64,000 nucleotides of DNA from NCBI RefSeq assembly GCF_019880305.1, contig NZ_CP082301.1, positions 186,001-250,000 of the forward strand, written 5' to 3'. Shown in pieces: positions 51,494 through 60,957 of the stretch. Position numbers and translations under genes: made by a program. The notes beneath the pieces are model-generated. The model worked only from the letters and a program-made list of their open reading frames with translations. It did no database searches and had not been told where the DNA came from. Each line of letters starts with the position of its first letter. The stretch's first letter is position 1. This stretch comes from Streptomyces decoyicus. GTDB lineage: Bacteria > Actinomycetota > Actinomycetes > Streptomycetales > Streptomycetaceae.

Positions 51494-52475
51494 TCAGCGG
51501 ACCCGTACGCGCGGATCGAGCGCCGCATACAGCAGATCGGACAGCAGGCCCGCGATCAGCACCAGGACGGCCGTGAACAGCCCGACGGTGGCCACGGAGT
51601 TGACGTCCTGCTTGTTGATCGAGTCGACGAGCAGCTCACCCATGCCGTGCCAGCCGAAGGTCTTCTCGGTGAAGGTCGCGCCGGTGAAGAGCAGCACGAT
51701 GTTGTAGACCAGCAGGGGCACGACGGGCAGGATCGCGGTGCGCAGCCCGTGTTTGACCAGGGCCTTTCGGCGGCGCAGTCCCTTGGCCCTGGCGGTGCGC
51801 AGAAAGTCGCTGCCGAGGACGTCGAGCATCGTGGAGCGCTGATAGCGGCTGTAGAGCGCGACCTGCAGGATGATCAGGGTGAGCGCGGGGAGCAGCATGT
51901 GCTGGGCGCGGTTGACGAGGGCGTCGAAGTTCCACTGGCCCGCGTACTGCGGGTCGTACTCGCCGAGCACCTTGATGGTCTGGGAGCCGTCGTTCAGCGC
52001 GGTGGCGCCGATCTTCAGTGCGACGCCGATCACGAAGACCGGCATGGCCAGCACGAAGAAGGAGGCGAGGGTGGTGAACCGGTCGAAGAAGCGGTACTGG
52101 CGGATGGCGCCGAATGCGCCGAGCGCGACACCGCCGAGGGAGCCGATGAGGGTGGCGATCAGCAGCAGCCGGGTGGAGACGCCCACCCGGCGGCCGAAGT
52201 CGTCGTTGACGTCGTCACCTTCGATGGTCTTGCCGAGGTCGCCGTGGACGAACGCCCTCCGCCCAGTGCCCGAACCGGGACAGGATCGGGGTGTCCGGGT
52301 TCATGTTGTAGTCGTCGAGCGTCTTGGTGATCGACGATGCGGGCAGCGGCGGGTTACGGCCCTCGAACTTGGCGCGGGGGTTGAGGCTGAGCCCGGCCAG
52401 GAAGTAGGTGAGGGAGGCAGCCACGATGACCAGTACCAGATAGTTCGCCAGCCTGCGCAGCAAGTAACGGCCCAT
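51494..52475 (-). pseudogene. ABC permease, DppB/OppB type, with a one-base frameshift
   Basis: From ATG 52475: 'MGRYLLRRLANYLVLVIVAA', 'SLTYFLAGLSLNPRAKFEGR', 'DTPILSRFGHWAEG', then the frame turns into 'VRPRRPRQDHRR' and stops. Shifting by one base at about 52251-52262 restores the expected 'FVHGDLGKTIEGDDVNDDFG', 'RRVGVSTRLLLIATLIGSLG', the EAA loop 'DFLRTARAKGLRRRKALVKH' and the remaining helices to 51494. Every other part looks sound and the remaining operon genes are intact, so either a recent mutation or a sequencing error is likely. If real, the 3' part could only be made by re-initiation (ATG at 52186) and the importer would be inactive. Confidence 0.85.
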
Positions 52476-52981
52476 GCCGATGTCTCTCCCTCGCGCGCAC
52501 CGATTCAGCCATGTTCAGCCGAAGTGGGGGTCGGTGCGGATCGAGCACATCTTTCATGTATTCAACACGTTTGTCGATAACGAGATGTTTACGGATGGGT
52601 AACGTCAACTCCCCTGGTGAACAAGGGCATTGTGGACACCATTACCAGATTCGACGGAAGTGACGAAGGATCACTTTCGATTCCCAGGCATGGACCGCTC
52701 CCCGGCGGGGCGTTACCGATATCCGGACGCCCTGCGAACGTGATGTGGCGCGCGGGTAGTTGACGAAGACTTTACGACAGCGGAGGTAGTGGGTACGCAC
52801 CGAGGGCCTCACCTTCCCCACCCTCCCCACCTGCCGCCGGAGGCCCGGTGGCGGCCGCGCGGACGAAGTGGCCGGCGGGAATCGCCATGCCCTCGACCGG
52901 GTCGCAAAGCCCGGTGGGCGACTCGACGCGTTCAAGGGATCAATCGGGACGTTCCGGCGCAGGCGACCCTAGGGTGGCGTC
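52476..52981. other. Divergent promoter region of the ABC importer operon
   Basis: The 500 bp between the divergent importer operon and the TMEM175-like gene contain an AT-richer window at 52550-52620 (tgtattcaacacg, gataacgagatgttta) suited to promoter or operator elements. Minus-strand TTGACG (52604-52609) may be a -35 element of the importer operon. No gene is supported. Confidence 0.45.
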
Positions 52982-53630
52982 GTGAACGGCCACCAGCGAG
53001 TAGAGGACGACGAGGGGAGCGCGGCCCGGCTCCTCGCGCTGTCGGACGGTGTGTTCGCCATCGCGATAACGCTGCTGGCGCTGGACATCACACTGCCCGC
53101 CGGACTGGATCCCGCCGGTTTCGAGCGGGCACTGAGCGACGTGATGCCCAAGGTATGGGCGTACGCCCTCAGTCTGCTGGTCATCGCGGCGTTCTGGCGG
53201 GGCCACCACCAGATCTTCCGGTATGTGCGGGAGGTGGACGGGACGGTCATCCGGCTCGGTCTGCTGGGCCTGGGGCTGATCGCCCTGATGCCCTTCCCCA
53301 CCACTCTGCTGGCCGAGTACGGGGACCTGTCGCAATCGGTGGCCGTCTACTCCGGCGCCGTCGCGGCGATTGGGGGCCACCCAGCTCGCACTGACGGTCG
53401 TCCTGTGGAAGCGCCCGTGGCTGGGGAGGGCGGCGCTGCCCGGTCCCGTCGCACGCAACGATGTGGCCGACCTCGCGGCGACGGTGCTGGTCTTCGCCGT
53501 CGCCGTGCCGCTCGCCTTCGTCTCCCCGACGGGCGCGAAGCTGTGGTGGACGGTACTGATCCCGGTCAGAGTGGTGACGGGCAAACGGGGCAAGCGCCTG
53601 CGCGCGGCCGCTCAGCGGTCCGGTGCCTGA
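52982..53630 (+). pseudogene. TMEM175/DUF1211-family channel protein with a one-base frameshift
   Basis: The first frame, from GTG 52982, reads 'GSAARLLALSDGVFAIAITL' (the F-S-D-G-V-F-A-I-A-I-T signature of prokaryotic TMEM175 potassium channels, here L-S-D), 'LALDITLPAGLDPAGFERAL', 'SLLVIAAFWRGHHQIFRYVR', 'RLGLLGLGLIALMPFPTTLL', 'YSGAVAAIG'. In the G5 run at 53372-53376 one G too many shifts the frame. The family sequence continues in another frame: 'ATQLALTVVLWKRPWL', 'VLVFAVAVPLAFVSPTGAKL' to a stop at 53630. Homopolymer position suggests either a real phase-off mutation or a sequencing error. Confidence 0.8.
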
Positions 53631-53642
53631 GGCATGTCTTTC

Positions 53643-53682
53643 GGATCACCCCGGATCCCCCCGGATCCCCCCGGATCGCCCC
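53643..53682. repeat. Decamer tandem repeat ggatcncccc x4
   Basis: ggatcacccc, ggatcccccc, ggatcccccc and ggatcgcccc are head to tail, immediately after the TMEM175-like stop. Confidence 0.95.
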
Positions 53683-53831
53683 GGGCCCGCGACGCCTGGC
53701 GCGACCGGACGCGGGGCATGGGAGCACAGCCGCCGCATGGCTGAGCCCGGGACGAGGTGACGTGCCCGTTCGGGGGAACGGCGGGTGTCGCGGAGAGCGG
53801 CCGGGCGGCCCGGCTCGTACGTTCGGTCGGC

Positions 53832-55244
53832 ATGACGTACCTCTCGGGTGATCGTGTATCCGGCCCCACCCGCCGCACCACGCTTGCCGGGCTCGTCGGC
53901 GGGGCCGGGGCCGTGCTGGCCGCCGGGTGCAGCCCCTCGGGTGCGTCGCCCTCGAACGAACCCGAACTCCGGCGCAGGGCAGGCGCATACGCCCCGGCAA
54001 GTGATCCCACGCCCGGGGTGATGACGCTCTTCAAGGACCCGGGCTTCAATTTCAACGGGCTCCTCGCCCTCGGCTCGTCCGGCTACGGCGCCGGTGAGGT
54101 GGGCGAGGTGCTCACCGCGGTGAACACGATCAACAAGGCCGGCCTCTCCGCGCAGACGTACACCGAGACCTTCAGGAAACTCGGCGACCAGCTGATGGCG
54201 GCGCCCCAGGGCAGCAGGCCCGGAGCGCAGACCACACGCTTCCGTGCGCTGCGCGCCGCGCAGTACTACGCCCAGGCACTGTTCTTCGTCCTCGGCTCCG
54301 ACACCCCCGGTATCGAGGAGCAGCTGTACAAGGCCGGGCGCGGAGCCTGGGACAAGTTCTGCGGGCTGTGCGACCCGGCGCCGGTGACGGCACACATCCC
54401 GTACGAGAAGACCCCGTTGCCCGTGTGGTTCTTCCGGCCGGACGACTCCGGCAGGCGGCGCCCCACCGTGATCCTCACGAACGGCAGCGACGGACAGAAC
54501 GTCGACATGTGGACCTACGGCGTTCCGGCGGCTCTGGACCGTGGCTGGAACGCCCTGGTGTACGACGGGCCCGGACAGGGTCAGCTGCTCTTCGTCGACC
54601 AGGTGGTCTTCACTCCGCGCTGGGAGACCGTCGTGACGCCGCTCGTCGACTGGCTGTCCGCCCGCTCGGACGTGGACACCGGCAGGATCGCCCTGACCGG
54701 GCTGAGCATGGCCGGGGATCTGGCCCCCCGGGCCGCCGCCTTCGAGCGCCGTATCGCCGCTCTGGTGGCGATGCCCGGCGTGCTCTCGCCCTGGCTGGGC
54801 TTCCCGCCGGAAGTCCGGGAGATCCTCACCCCGGACAAGGAGAAGACCAACACCATCTGGAACAAGGAGGTCGTCCCCGAGCTGCCGCCGTCCGCGGCGG
54901 CGACGATGAAGAAGCGCATCGAGCCCTTCTCCGTGCCGGCGATGCTCGCCGCCCGCCAGGGCAAGATGTTCACGGACTTCCACACCCCCGCCACACTCAT
55001 CAAGTCGCTGGACATCACGGACGTCGTGGGCCGCATCAAGATGCCCACCCTGGTCCTCGACTACGCATACGAGCAGTTCTATCCGGGGCAGCCGCGCCAG
55101 ATGTTCGACAAGCTGACGGCTCCCAAGGACTACGTGAAGCTCACCGCGGCCACCGGCGCGCAGCTGCACTGCTCCCCGATGGCCCCGCAGCAGCACTGCG
55201 AGGTCGTCTTCGACTGGCTACAGGAGACGCTGTCAGGCGGCTGA
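53832..55244 (+). CDS. Exported alpha/beta-hydrolase lipoprotein
   Basis: This 470-aa protein has an N-terminus with two arginines, a hydrophobic core and a lipobox ('TRRTTLAGLVGGAGAVLAAG', then C), suggesting a Tat-exported lipoprotein. The body is an alpha/beta-hydrolase of the dipeptidyl-peptidase/pseudooxynicotine-hydrolase-like group with a large N-terminal helical part ('FRALRAAQYYAQALFFVLGS'). The oxyanion region is 'PTVILTNGSDGQNVDMWTYG'. 'RGWNALVYDGPGQGQLLF' carries the D-G-P-G-x-G motif. The nucleophile Ser lies in 'IALTGLSMAGDLAPRAAAF' (G-L-S-M-A-G, near residue 293), the acid in 'MPTLVLDYAYEQFYPG', and the last His in 'GAQLHCSPMAPQQHCE'. Substrate unknown. It is followed by 117 bp and another hydrolase. 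Confidence 0.85.
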   Translation: MTYLSGDRVSGPTRRTTLAGLVGGAGAVLAAGCSPSGASPSNEPELRRRAGAYAPASDPTPGVMTLFKDPGFNFNGLLALGSSGYGAGEVGEVLTAVNTINKAGLSAQTYTETFRKLGDQLMAAPQGSRPGAQTTRFRALRAAQYYAQALFFVLGSDTPGIEEQLYKAGRGAWDKFCGLCDPAPVTAHIPYEKTPLPVWFFRPDDSGRRRPTVILTNGSDGQNVDMWTYGVPAALDRGWNALVYDGPGQGQLLFVDQVVFTPRWETVVTPLVDWLSARSDVDTGRIALTGLSMAGDLAPRAAAFERRIAALVAMPGVLSPWLGFPPEVREILTPDKEKTNTIWNKEVVPELPPSAAATMKKRIEPFSVPAMLAARQGKMFTDFHTPATLIKSLDITDVVGRIKMPTLVLDYAYEQFYPGQPRQMFDKLTAPKDYVKLTAATGAQLHCSPMAPQQHCEVVFDWLQETLSGG

Positions 55245-55361
55245 CCTCCGCGGCGGCCTCACCGGCCTCGTGGCGCCCTTGCAGGGCAGGGGTGTTACGG
55301 CCACTGTGGTCGGACATGGCCGTTGACCGTCGGCGAGTGCCGTCACACATTTGGAGTGCGC

Positions 55362-56150
55362 GTGGCTTCCTTCGTACTGCCTCATGCCCTGCACGGCCGG
55401 GGACCGCACAAGGTCATCGCCGTGCACGGGTGGTTCGCCGACAGGTCCGCCTTCGACCCGGTCCTGCCGGATCTCGATCAGGAGGCGTTCCAGTACGCGC
55501 TGGTCGATCTCCGTGGCTACGGCGAGGCGAGAGGCGAGACCGGCTCGTACACCTCCGGTGAAGGGGCGGCCGATGTGCTCGCGCTCGCCGACCGGCTGGG
55601 CTGGGACCGGTTCTCGGCGGTCGGCCATTCGATGGGCGCCAGTGTCGTCCAACGGGTCCTGGCCGCGGCTCCGCACCGGGTGCGCAGGCTCGTGGGCATC
55701 TCGCCGGTCCCCGCATCCGGGCTGCCCCTGCCGCCGCCGCAGTGGGAGTTGTTCTCCTCCGCGGCCCATGTGCCGGAGAACCGGCGGGCCATCATCGACC
55801 TCACCACCGGCGGGCGGCGCCCGGCCGCTTGGCTGGACCGGATGGTGCAGCGGTCACTGGCGTGCAGCGATCCGAAGGCGTTCCGGTCCTGGCTGGACTC
55901 CTGGTCCGGGGAGGCGTTCGCCGCCGAGGTCGAGGGCTCGGCGGTGCCGGCGCTGGCGGTGACCGGGGCGCTGGATCCCGCTCTGACCGCCGAACTGACG
56001 CGTCAGACATGGATGCGGTGGTACGCCCGCAGCGAGCTGGTCGAGCTGCGATCGGCGGGGCACTACGCCATGGACGAAACCCCGCTGGAACTGATCCGGG
56101 CCGTGGAGGACTTTCTGCGCGCCGAGGGTGACGTGCAGGCAGCCGGGTGA
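55362..56150 (+). CDS. Alpha/beta-hydrolase (cytoplasmic)
   Basis: This 262-aa protein starts at GTG 55362 with ggag six bases upstream. It has a classic alpha/beta fold: 'KVIAVHGWFADRSAF' (oxyanion H-G-W), 'YALVDLRGYGEARGETGSYT', nucleophile 'SAVGHSMGASVVQRVL' (G-H-S-M-G), acid in 'ALAVTGALDPALTAEL', and catalytic His in 'ELRSAGHYAMDETPLELI'. It probably hydrolyses an ester, lactone or amide. Its TGA overlaps the GTG of the P450 at 56147, so the two are translationally coupled and should act on one compound. Confidence 0.9.
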   Translation: MASFVLPHALHGRGPHKVIAVHGWFADRSAFDPVLPDLDQEAFQYALVDLRGYGEARGETGSYTSGEGAADVLALADRLGWDRFSAVGHSMGASVVQRVLAAAPHRVRRLVGISPVPASGLPLPPPQWELFSSAAHVPENRRAIIDLTTGGRRPAAWLDRMVQRSLACSDPKAFRSWLDSWSGEAFAAEVEGSAVPALAVTGALDPALTAELTRQTWMRWYARSELVELRSAGHYAMDETPLELIRAVEDFLRAEGDVQAAG

Positions 56151-57436
56151 CCGTGCCCGCCGGGGAAACCGCCCCTCCGGACGTGCCGGACGTCTTCGAC
56201 CCGCGCGGCTACGTGGACGGGCTGCCGCACGCGGCGTACCGGCTGTTGCGCGATCATCATCCGGTGGCCTGGCAGGAGGAGCACGAGGTGCTCGGCTGGC
56301 CGGCCGGCCCCGGCTTCTGGGCGGTCACGCGTCACGACGACGTCGTACGGGTCCTGAAGGACGCGCGCACTTTCTCCTCGCACCTGGGGGCCACCCAGAT
56401 CCGCGACCCCGACCCCGCCGACCTGCCGTTCATCCGCCGCATGATGCTCAATCAGGACCCCCCGGACCACGGGCGGCTGCGGCGCCTGGTGAGCCGTGCC
56501 TTCACGCCGCGGCGCGTCGAGCGTTTCGGGACGGCCGTACGCGAGCGGGCCCGTGGCCTGCTGACCGCGGCGGTCGACGCGGCGCGCACGGGGAGCGGGG
56601 TGCGCGACCTCGTCACCGACGTCACGGACGACTTCGCCCTGCTCAACCTCGCCGACCTGCTCGGGGTGCCGCCCGCCGAACGCGGGCTGCTCCTGGCCTG
56701 GACCCGGCGGGTCATCGGCTACCAGGACCCGGACGAATCGGGCCCGTCGCCATCGGGGCCGGACGGAGGTCCCGCCGATCCGCGGTCCCCGTCGATGCTT
56801 CAGGACATGTTCGACTTCGCGCGGGAGCTGGCCGCCCACAAGCGACGGCATCCGGGCGACGACGTCATGACCGTGCTCGCGGCGGACGACGAACTGGCCA
56901 CACCCGAACTGGAGATGTTCTTCTTCCTGCTGACCATCGCGGGCAACGACACGGTACGCAGCGCGGCGCCCGGCGGCCTGCTGGCGCTGGCCCGGCATCC
57001 GGACGCCTACCGCGGGCTGCGCAGCGGGGCGGTGGGGGCGGCGGCCTGTGTGGAGGAGCTGCTGCGCTGGCATCCGCCGGTGCTCAGCTTCCGCCGGACC
57101 GCGGCGTGCGACACCGAGTTGGCCGGCCGCCACCTCCGCGCGGGCGACAAAGTGGTGGTCTTCCACGGCTCGGCGAACTACGACGAGCGGGTCTTCGCCG
57201 CCCCGCACCGTCTGGACCTGGCCCGGTCCCCCAACCCCCATGTCTCGTTCGGCGACGGCCCGCACGTCTGCCTGGGCGCGCATCTCGCCCGGTTGCAGTT
57301 GCGGGTGCTGTACGAGGAGACGGGCAACCTGCTGCCCGCTCTGGCGGTCGCCGGTCCGCCGCAGCGGCTGGTGTCGAACTTCATCAATGGGCTGAAGTCG
57401 CTGCCGCTGCGGCTGGTGGAAGGCTCGTCCCGGTAG
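56147..57436 (+). CDS. Cytochrome P450, CYP124/CYP125/CYP142-like
   Basis: This 429-aa protein starts at a GTG overlapping the previous stop (GTGA). The I-helix is 'FFLLTIAGNDTVRSAAPGGL' (A-G-N-D-T), the ExxR is in 'CVEELLRWHPPVLSFRRTAA', and the haem loop is 'FGDGPHVCLGAHLARLQLRV'. The 'GDKVVVFHGSANYDERVFAA' segment (S-A-N-x-D) and 'LNQDPPDHGRLRRLVSRAFT' resemble the CYP124/125/142 group that oxidises terminal methyls of isoprenoids, fatty acids or sterol side chains. No ferredoxin gene is adjacent. Function with the coupled hydrolase is unknown. Confidence 0.92.
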   Translation: MTVPAGETAPPDVPDVFDPRGYVDGLPHAAYRLLRDHHPVAWQEEHEVLGWPAGPGFWAVTRHDDVVRVLKDARTFSSHLGATQIRDPDPADLPFIRRMMLNQDPPDHGRLRRLVSRAFTPRRVERFGTAVRERARGLLTAAVDAARTGSGVRDLVTDVTDDFALLNLADLLGVPPAERGLLLAWTRRVIGYQDPDESGPSPSGPDGGPADPRSPSMLQDMFDFARELAAHKRRHPGDDVMTVLAADDELATPELEMFFFLLTIAGNDTVRSAAPGGLLALARHPDAYRGLRSGAVGAAACVEELLRWHPPVLSFRRTAACDTELAGRHLRAGDKVVVFHGSANYDERVFAAPHRLDLARSPNPHVSFGDGPHVCLGAHLARLQLRVLYEETGNLLPALAVAGPPQRLVSNFINGLKSLPLRLVEGSSR

Positions 57437-57464
57437 GGGCCGTGCAGGGAGCGGCGCCGCCTGC

Positions 57465-59108
57465 TCACGTCCCGTGTGCCGCGCCGGCATCGGGGGACGC
57501 GGCGCTCGGCATGGCCCCTCGGTCGGGTGAGGCCCGCAGCAGCGAGGCGGTGAGGGGGTGCCGGGGGTCGGCGAGGAGCTGGTCGGTCGGGCCCTGTTCG
57601 ACGAGGCGGCCGTTGTCGAGCACGGCCGTGCGGGCGGCCAGGGCTGCGGTGTCGCGGTCATGGGTGATCAGGACCAGGGACAGGTCCGGATGGGTCCGCA
57701 GGAGCTCTGCGAGAAGGGTGCGGAGGTTCCGGCGGGCGACGGTGTCCAGGCCGGAGGTGATTTCGTCGCAGAGCAGGACCCTCGGGCGGGCCAGCAGCGC
57801 GCGGGCCAGGGCGGCACGCTGGAGTTCGCCGCCGGAGAGCTCCGCGGGCATGCGGCGGACGAGGTCGCCGGCCAGACCGAGGGAGCTCAGGATGCGCTCG
57901 GCGTCGGCCGGCGCCTCCGGCGCGGGAACCTTGCGCAGGCGGATGGCAGTGCGGCTCACCTGGTCGAGGACCGGGCGGTGTTCGTCGAAGGCGGACCGGG
58001 CGTCCTGGAAGACGTACTGCACTGCCGCCAGTTGTTCGCGGGTACGGTCGCGCAGGCTGCGGGGCAGCACGGCGCCGTCGAGCAGGACCTCCCCGTCGTA
58101 GGTCCGGTGGAGCCCGGCCAGGCAGCGGGCGAGGGTGGTCTTGCCGCTGCCCGAGCGGCCGACGACGGCCGTGCAGCCCGGCGGGAGGACGAGATCGGTG
58201 GGGTGCAGGACGGTGGACCTGCCGTGGCGGGCGGTGAGGGACCGCACCTGAAGTACGGGGGCCTGGGCGGCGAGGGGGCTCCCGGGGCGGCTGCGCCGTG
58301 TGCAGGCACCTGTTGCGCCGGCGCCTGTTGTGGCGGCGTCGCGGAGCGCCGGCACACCTTCTGGCGGCTCGGCGGGGTCGGCCGCGGCGAGGAGTTCGCG
58401 GGTCCAGGGGTGCCGGGGGGAGAGCCGGAGTTCTTCCGGCGGGCCGGATTCCACGATGCGGCCGGCGCGCATGACGTGGACGTCATCGGCCAGTGCGTGG
58501 ACGACATCCAGGTCGTGGCTCAGGAGCAGTATCGAGAGGCCCTGCCGGGCCAGGGCAGCGAGTTGGCCGGTGATCTGCTGCTTCGTCAGTGCGTCCTGAC
58601 CGGTGGTCGGTTCGTCCGCGATGAGGGTGGTGGCACCGGTCAGGAGAGCCTGGGCGAGGACCACACGTTGCTGTTGGCCGCCGGAGAGCTGGTGGGGGTA
58701 GCGGTGCAGCAGGGTTTCGCCGTCGGGCAGCTGGGCCTGGTCCAACGCGCGCAGCACACGTTGCCGGGCCGCGGAGCGGCGGGCGCGGCGCGGCAGATGG
58801 CATACCTGCGTGCGCGCGATGTCCTGGAGGAGGGCGGCCACGGGCCGGGCGGGGTTGAGGACGGTGGCGGGGTGCTGCGGTACGTACCCGACGAGGGTGT
58901 CGGGGACGTTCACCTCGCCGGTCACCACGGCGCCGGGCGGATACTCGTCGAGCAGGGCGAGGCCGGTGGTGGTCTTGCCGCTGCCGGAGGCACCGACCAG
59001 GGCGGTGATCCTGCCGGGTGCCAGCCGGAGGCTCACTCCGTCGACAAGGGTCCGGCCGCCGATCTCGACCCGGAGATCCTGGAGCCGAGCGATTTCGGTT
59101 GCGTTCAT
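57465..59108 (-). CDS. Fused double ABC ATPase (nickel/peptide-type)
   Basis: This 547-aa protein starts with an ATG that overlaps the permease stop (ATGA). First half: Walker A 'ALVGASGSGKTTTGLALLDE', signature 'QLSGGQQQRVVLAQALLTGA', Walker B 'TLIADEPTTGQDALTKQQIT'. Second half: 'AVVGRSGSGKTTLARCLAGL', signature 'ELSGGELQRAALARALLARP', 'LLCDEITSGLDTVARR' (D-E-I in place of the usual D-E-P). The long C-terminal oligopeptide tails with Cys clusters seen in DppD/F are absent, as in the NikDE-like and related groups. It powers the importer of the operon. Confidence 0.9.
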   Translation of the reverse strand: MNATEIARLQDLRVEIGGRTLVDGVSLRLAPGRITALVGASGSGKTTTGLALLDEYPPGAVVTGEVNVPDTLVGYVPQHPATVLNPARPVAALLQDIARTQVCHLPRRARRSAARQRVLRALDQAQLPDGETLLHRYPHQLSGGQQQRVVLAQALLTGATTLIADEPTTGQDALTKQQITGQLAALARQGLSILLLSHDLDVVHALADDVHVMRAGRIVESGPPEELRLSPRHPWTRELLAAADPAEPPEGVPALRDAATTGAGATGACTRRSRPGSPLAAQAPVLQVRSLTARHGRSTVLHPTDLVLPPGCTAVVGRSGSGKTTLARCLAGLHRTYDGEVLLDGAVLPRSLRDRTREQLAAVQYVFQDARSAFDEHRPVLDQVSRTAIRLRKVPAPEAPADAERILSSLGLAGDLVRRMPAELSGGELQRAALARALLARPRVLLCDEITSGLDTVARRNLRTLLAELLRTHPDLSLVLITHDRDTAALAARTAVLDNGRLVEQGPTDQLLADPRHPLTASLLRASPDRGAMPSAASPDAGAAHGT

Positions 59109-60007
59109 GGACTGCTCTTCTCGCTTCGCCTCGGCCCGGGGGCCGTACCGTCGGTGGGCGGGTGGTCAGGGCCCGGGGGACGCGGTGGACGGTCCGGCCG
59201 CGGTCGTGGGTCGCGTCGGGTCAGGGCCGCGTCGAAGAGCAGGTTGCAGCCCATGGTCAGGGCCATGATCAGGAACGCGGGCAGCGCAACGGCCCAGGGC
59301 TGGACGAACATGCCCGTCCGGTTGCGGTCGACCATCACCGCCCAGTCGGCGGCGTCCGGTTCGGCGCCGACGCCGAGGAAGGCGGCCGTGGCCACCAGGT
59401 ACAGCACTCCCGTCAGCCGGACCCCGGCGTCGGCGGCAAGGGTGCGCAGGGCCGAGCGGCCGGCGTAGCCCACGGCCATCCGCCACCAGGTCTCGCCCTG
59501 CATCCGCAGCGCCTCGACCGCGGGCGAGGCGGCCGCCTCCGCGGCGGCTGCCCGTACCGTCCGGGCGGCGTCCGGGACATTGACCAGCGCCACCAGGAGC
59601 GCGAGCCCCCCGGCGCCGGGCGTCATGACTGCCGACACCAGCAGGATGACCAGCAGCGACGGCACGGCGAGCAGCACGTCCAACGGGCGCATCAACAGCT
59701 CTTCCAGCCAGCTGCGATGGGTGAGCGCACTGATGAGGCCCAACGGCAGCGCCACCGCGTAGGCCAGCGCCGTCGCCGCGAGCGCGGCCAGGACCACGGG
59801 GCGGCCGCCGAGCAGCACCTGCCGCCAGACGTCCCGGCCGACGAAGTCGGTCCCGGCCCAGTGTCCGCCGCCGATGGTGAAGGAAGCGGCCCGGGGGCCT
59901 GGTTCCCCGGCGAACAACGGCCCGAGCAGGGCGAGCAGCAGCGGTACGGCGATGATCAGCACGGCGAAGGTGAAGCGTGCCGGGCCGCCGGTCGTACGTC
60001 GTCTCAT
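59105..60007 (-). CDS. ABC permease, DppC/NikC type
   Basis: This 300-aa protein has helix 1 in 'ARFTFAVLIIAVPLLLALLG', then the 'GGGHWAGTDFVGRDVWRQVL' extracytoplasmic motif (G-T-D-x-x-G-R-D) and five more helices. The EAA-type loop is 'EALRMQGETWWRMAVGYAG'. The C-terminus is basic and Pro-rich. Its start and stop both overlap neighbours by ATGA (4 bp), so synthesis is coupled with permease B and the ATPase. Confidence 0.9.
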   Translation of the reverse strand: MRRRTTGGPARFTFAVLIIAVPLLLALLGPLFAGEPGPRAASFTIGGGHWAGTDFVGRDVWRQVLLGGRPVVLAALAATALAYAVALPLGLISALTHRSWLEELLMRPLDVLLAVPSLLVILLVSAVMTPGAGGLALLVALVNVPDAARTVRAAAAEAAASPAVEALRMQGETWWRMAVGYAGRSALRTLAADAGVRLTGVLYLVATAAFLGVGAEPDAADWAVMVDRNRTGMFVQPWAVALPAFLIMALTMGCNLLFDAALTRRDPRPRPDRPPRPPGPDHPPTDGTAPGPRRSEKSSP

Positions 60008-60957
60008 GCCGCCGCCCCGGTCCGGGGCACGAAGCGGTGGATGACCAGGTCCGCGCCGAGGTTGAGGACGACGGCGGTGCATCCGAAGACGACCGCCAGG
60101 CCCTGGATGACGGGGACGTCGCGTTCCGTCACGGCGTTCATCAGGACCGTTCCGAGTCCGGGGATCACGAAGAGGGCCTCCACGACGATGACTCCGCACA
60201 GCAGCCAGTCGATGGTGCGGGCCAGTTGCTGGGCGGCGGGCGCCAGGGCATGCGGCAGGGCGTGTGTGTAGCGGATGCGTGCGCCGGGGATGCCGTAGCG
60301 GCGGGCGTGCGCGACGTACGGCGAGGCCAGGGCGTCGATCATGCCGGCGCGGACCAGCCGCGCCAGCGAGCACACCGGCCGGGACAGCAGCACCGCCACG
60401 GGCAGCACCAGCGCCGCCGGGTGGGCGAGCAGATCGCCGCCGTAGCCGACGGCGGTCGGTGGCAGCCAGCCCAGGCGCAGCGCGAGGACCGCGACCAGCA
60501 GCACACCGAGGGCGAACTCGGGTACGGCGTACACGCCGAGGGTCACCGAGCTGATGAGGCGGTCGCCGAGCCGTCCTTCGTACCGGGCGGCCAGGACGCC
60601 GAGGCCGACCCCGACCGGCACGAGCAGGAGCAGGGTGAGCGCGGCGAGCACCACGGTCGGTCCGAACCCGTCGGCGAGGTAGGAGCTGACCGGCCGGCCG
60701 GAGGTCAGCGAGCTGCCGAGGTCCGCGTGCAGCAGTCCGGCCGCCCACTCCCCCAGGCGTACGTAGGCGGGCCGGTCCAGGTGCATGGCCTCCCGGATGG
60801 CGGCGATCCGCCCGGGGTCGGGCTGGTCACCGGCGAGTGCCACCGCGGCATCGCCGGGCAGCGCCTCGGTGAGGGCGAACACGAGCAGGACGACGGCGAC
60901 GGTCTGCCCGGCGCCGAGCAGCAGCCGGCGGAGCAGCCATGACCGCAGGCCGGTCAT
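60004..60957 (-). CDS. ABC permease, DppB/NikB type
   Basis: This 317-aa protein begins 'MTGLRSWLLRRLLLGAGQTV', the usual basic start before helix 1. 'LTEALPGDAAVALAGDQPDP' has the P-G-D-A/P motif, and 'LHADLGSSLTSGRPVSSYLA' the G-D/x-L-G-x-S motif. The EAA loop is 'SPYVAHARRYGIPGARIRYT'. 'LFVIPGLGTVLMNAVTERDV' is the conserved segment before the last helix. With the DppC-type gene it forms the transmembrane channel. The ATG overlaps the substrate-binding-protein stop (ATGA). Confidence 0.9.
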   Translation of the reverse strand: MTGLRSWLLRRLLLGAGQTVAVVLLVFALTEALPGDAAVALAGDQPDPGRIAAIREAMHLDRPAYVRLGEWAAGLLHADLGSSLTSGRPVSSYLADGFGPTVVLAALTLLLLVPVGVGLGVLAARYEGRLGDRLISSVTLGVYAVPEFALGVLLVAVLALRLGWLPPTAVGYGGDLLAHPAALVLPVAVLLSRPVCSLARLVRAGMIDALASPYVAHARRYGIPGARIRYTHALPHALAPAAQQLARTIDWLLCGVIVVEALFVIPGLGTVLMNAVTERDVPVIQGLAVVFGCTAVVLNLGADLVIHRFVPRTGAAA

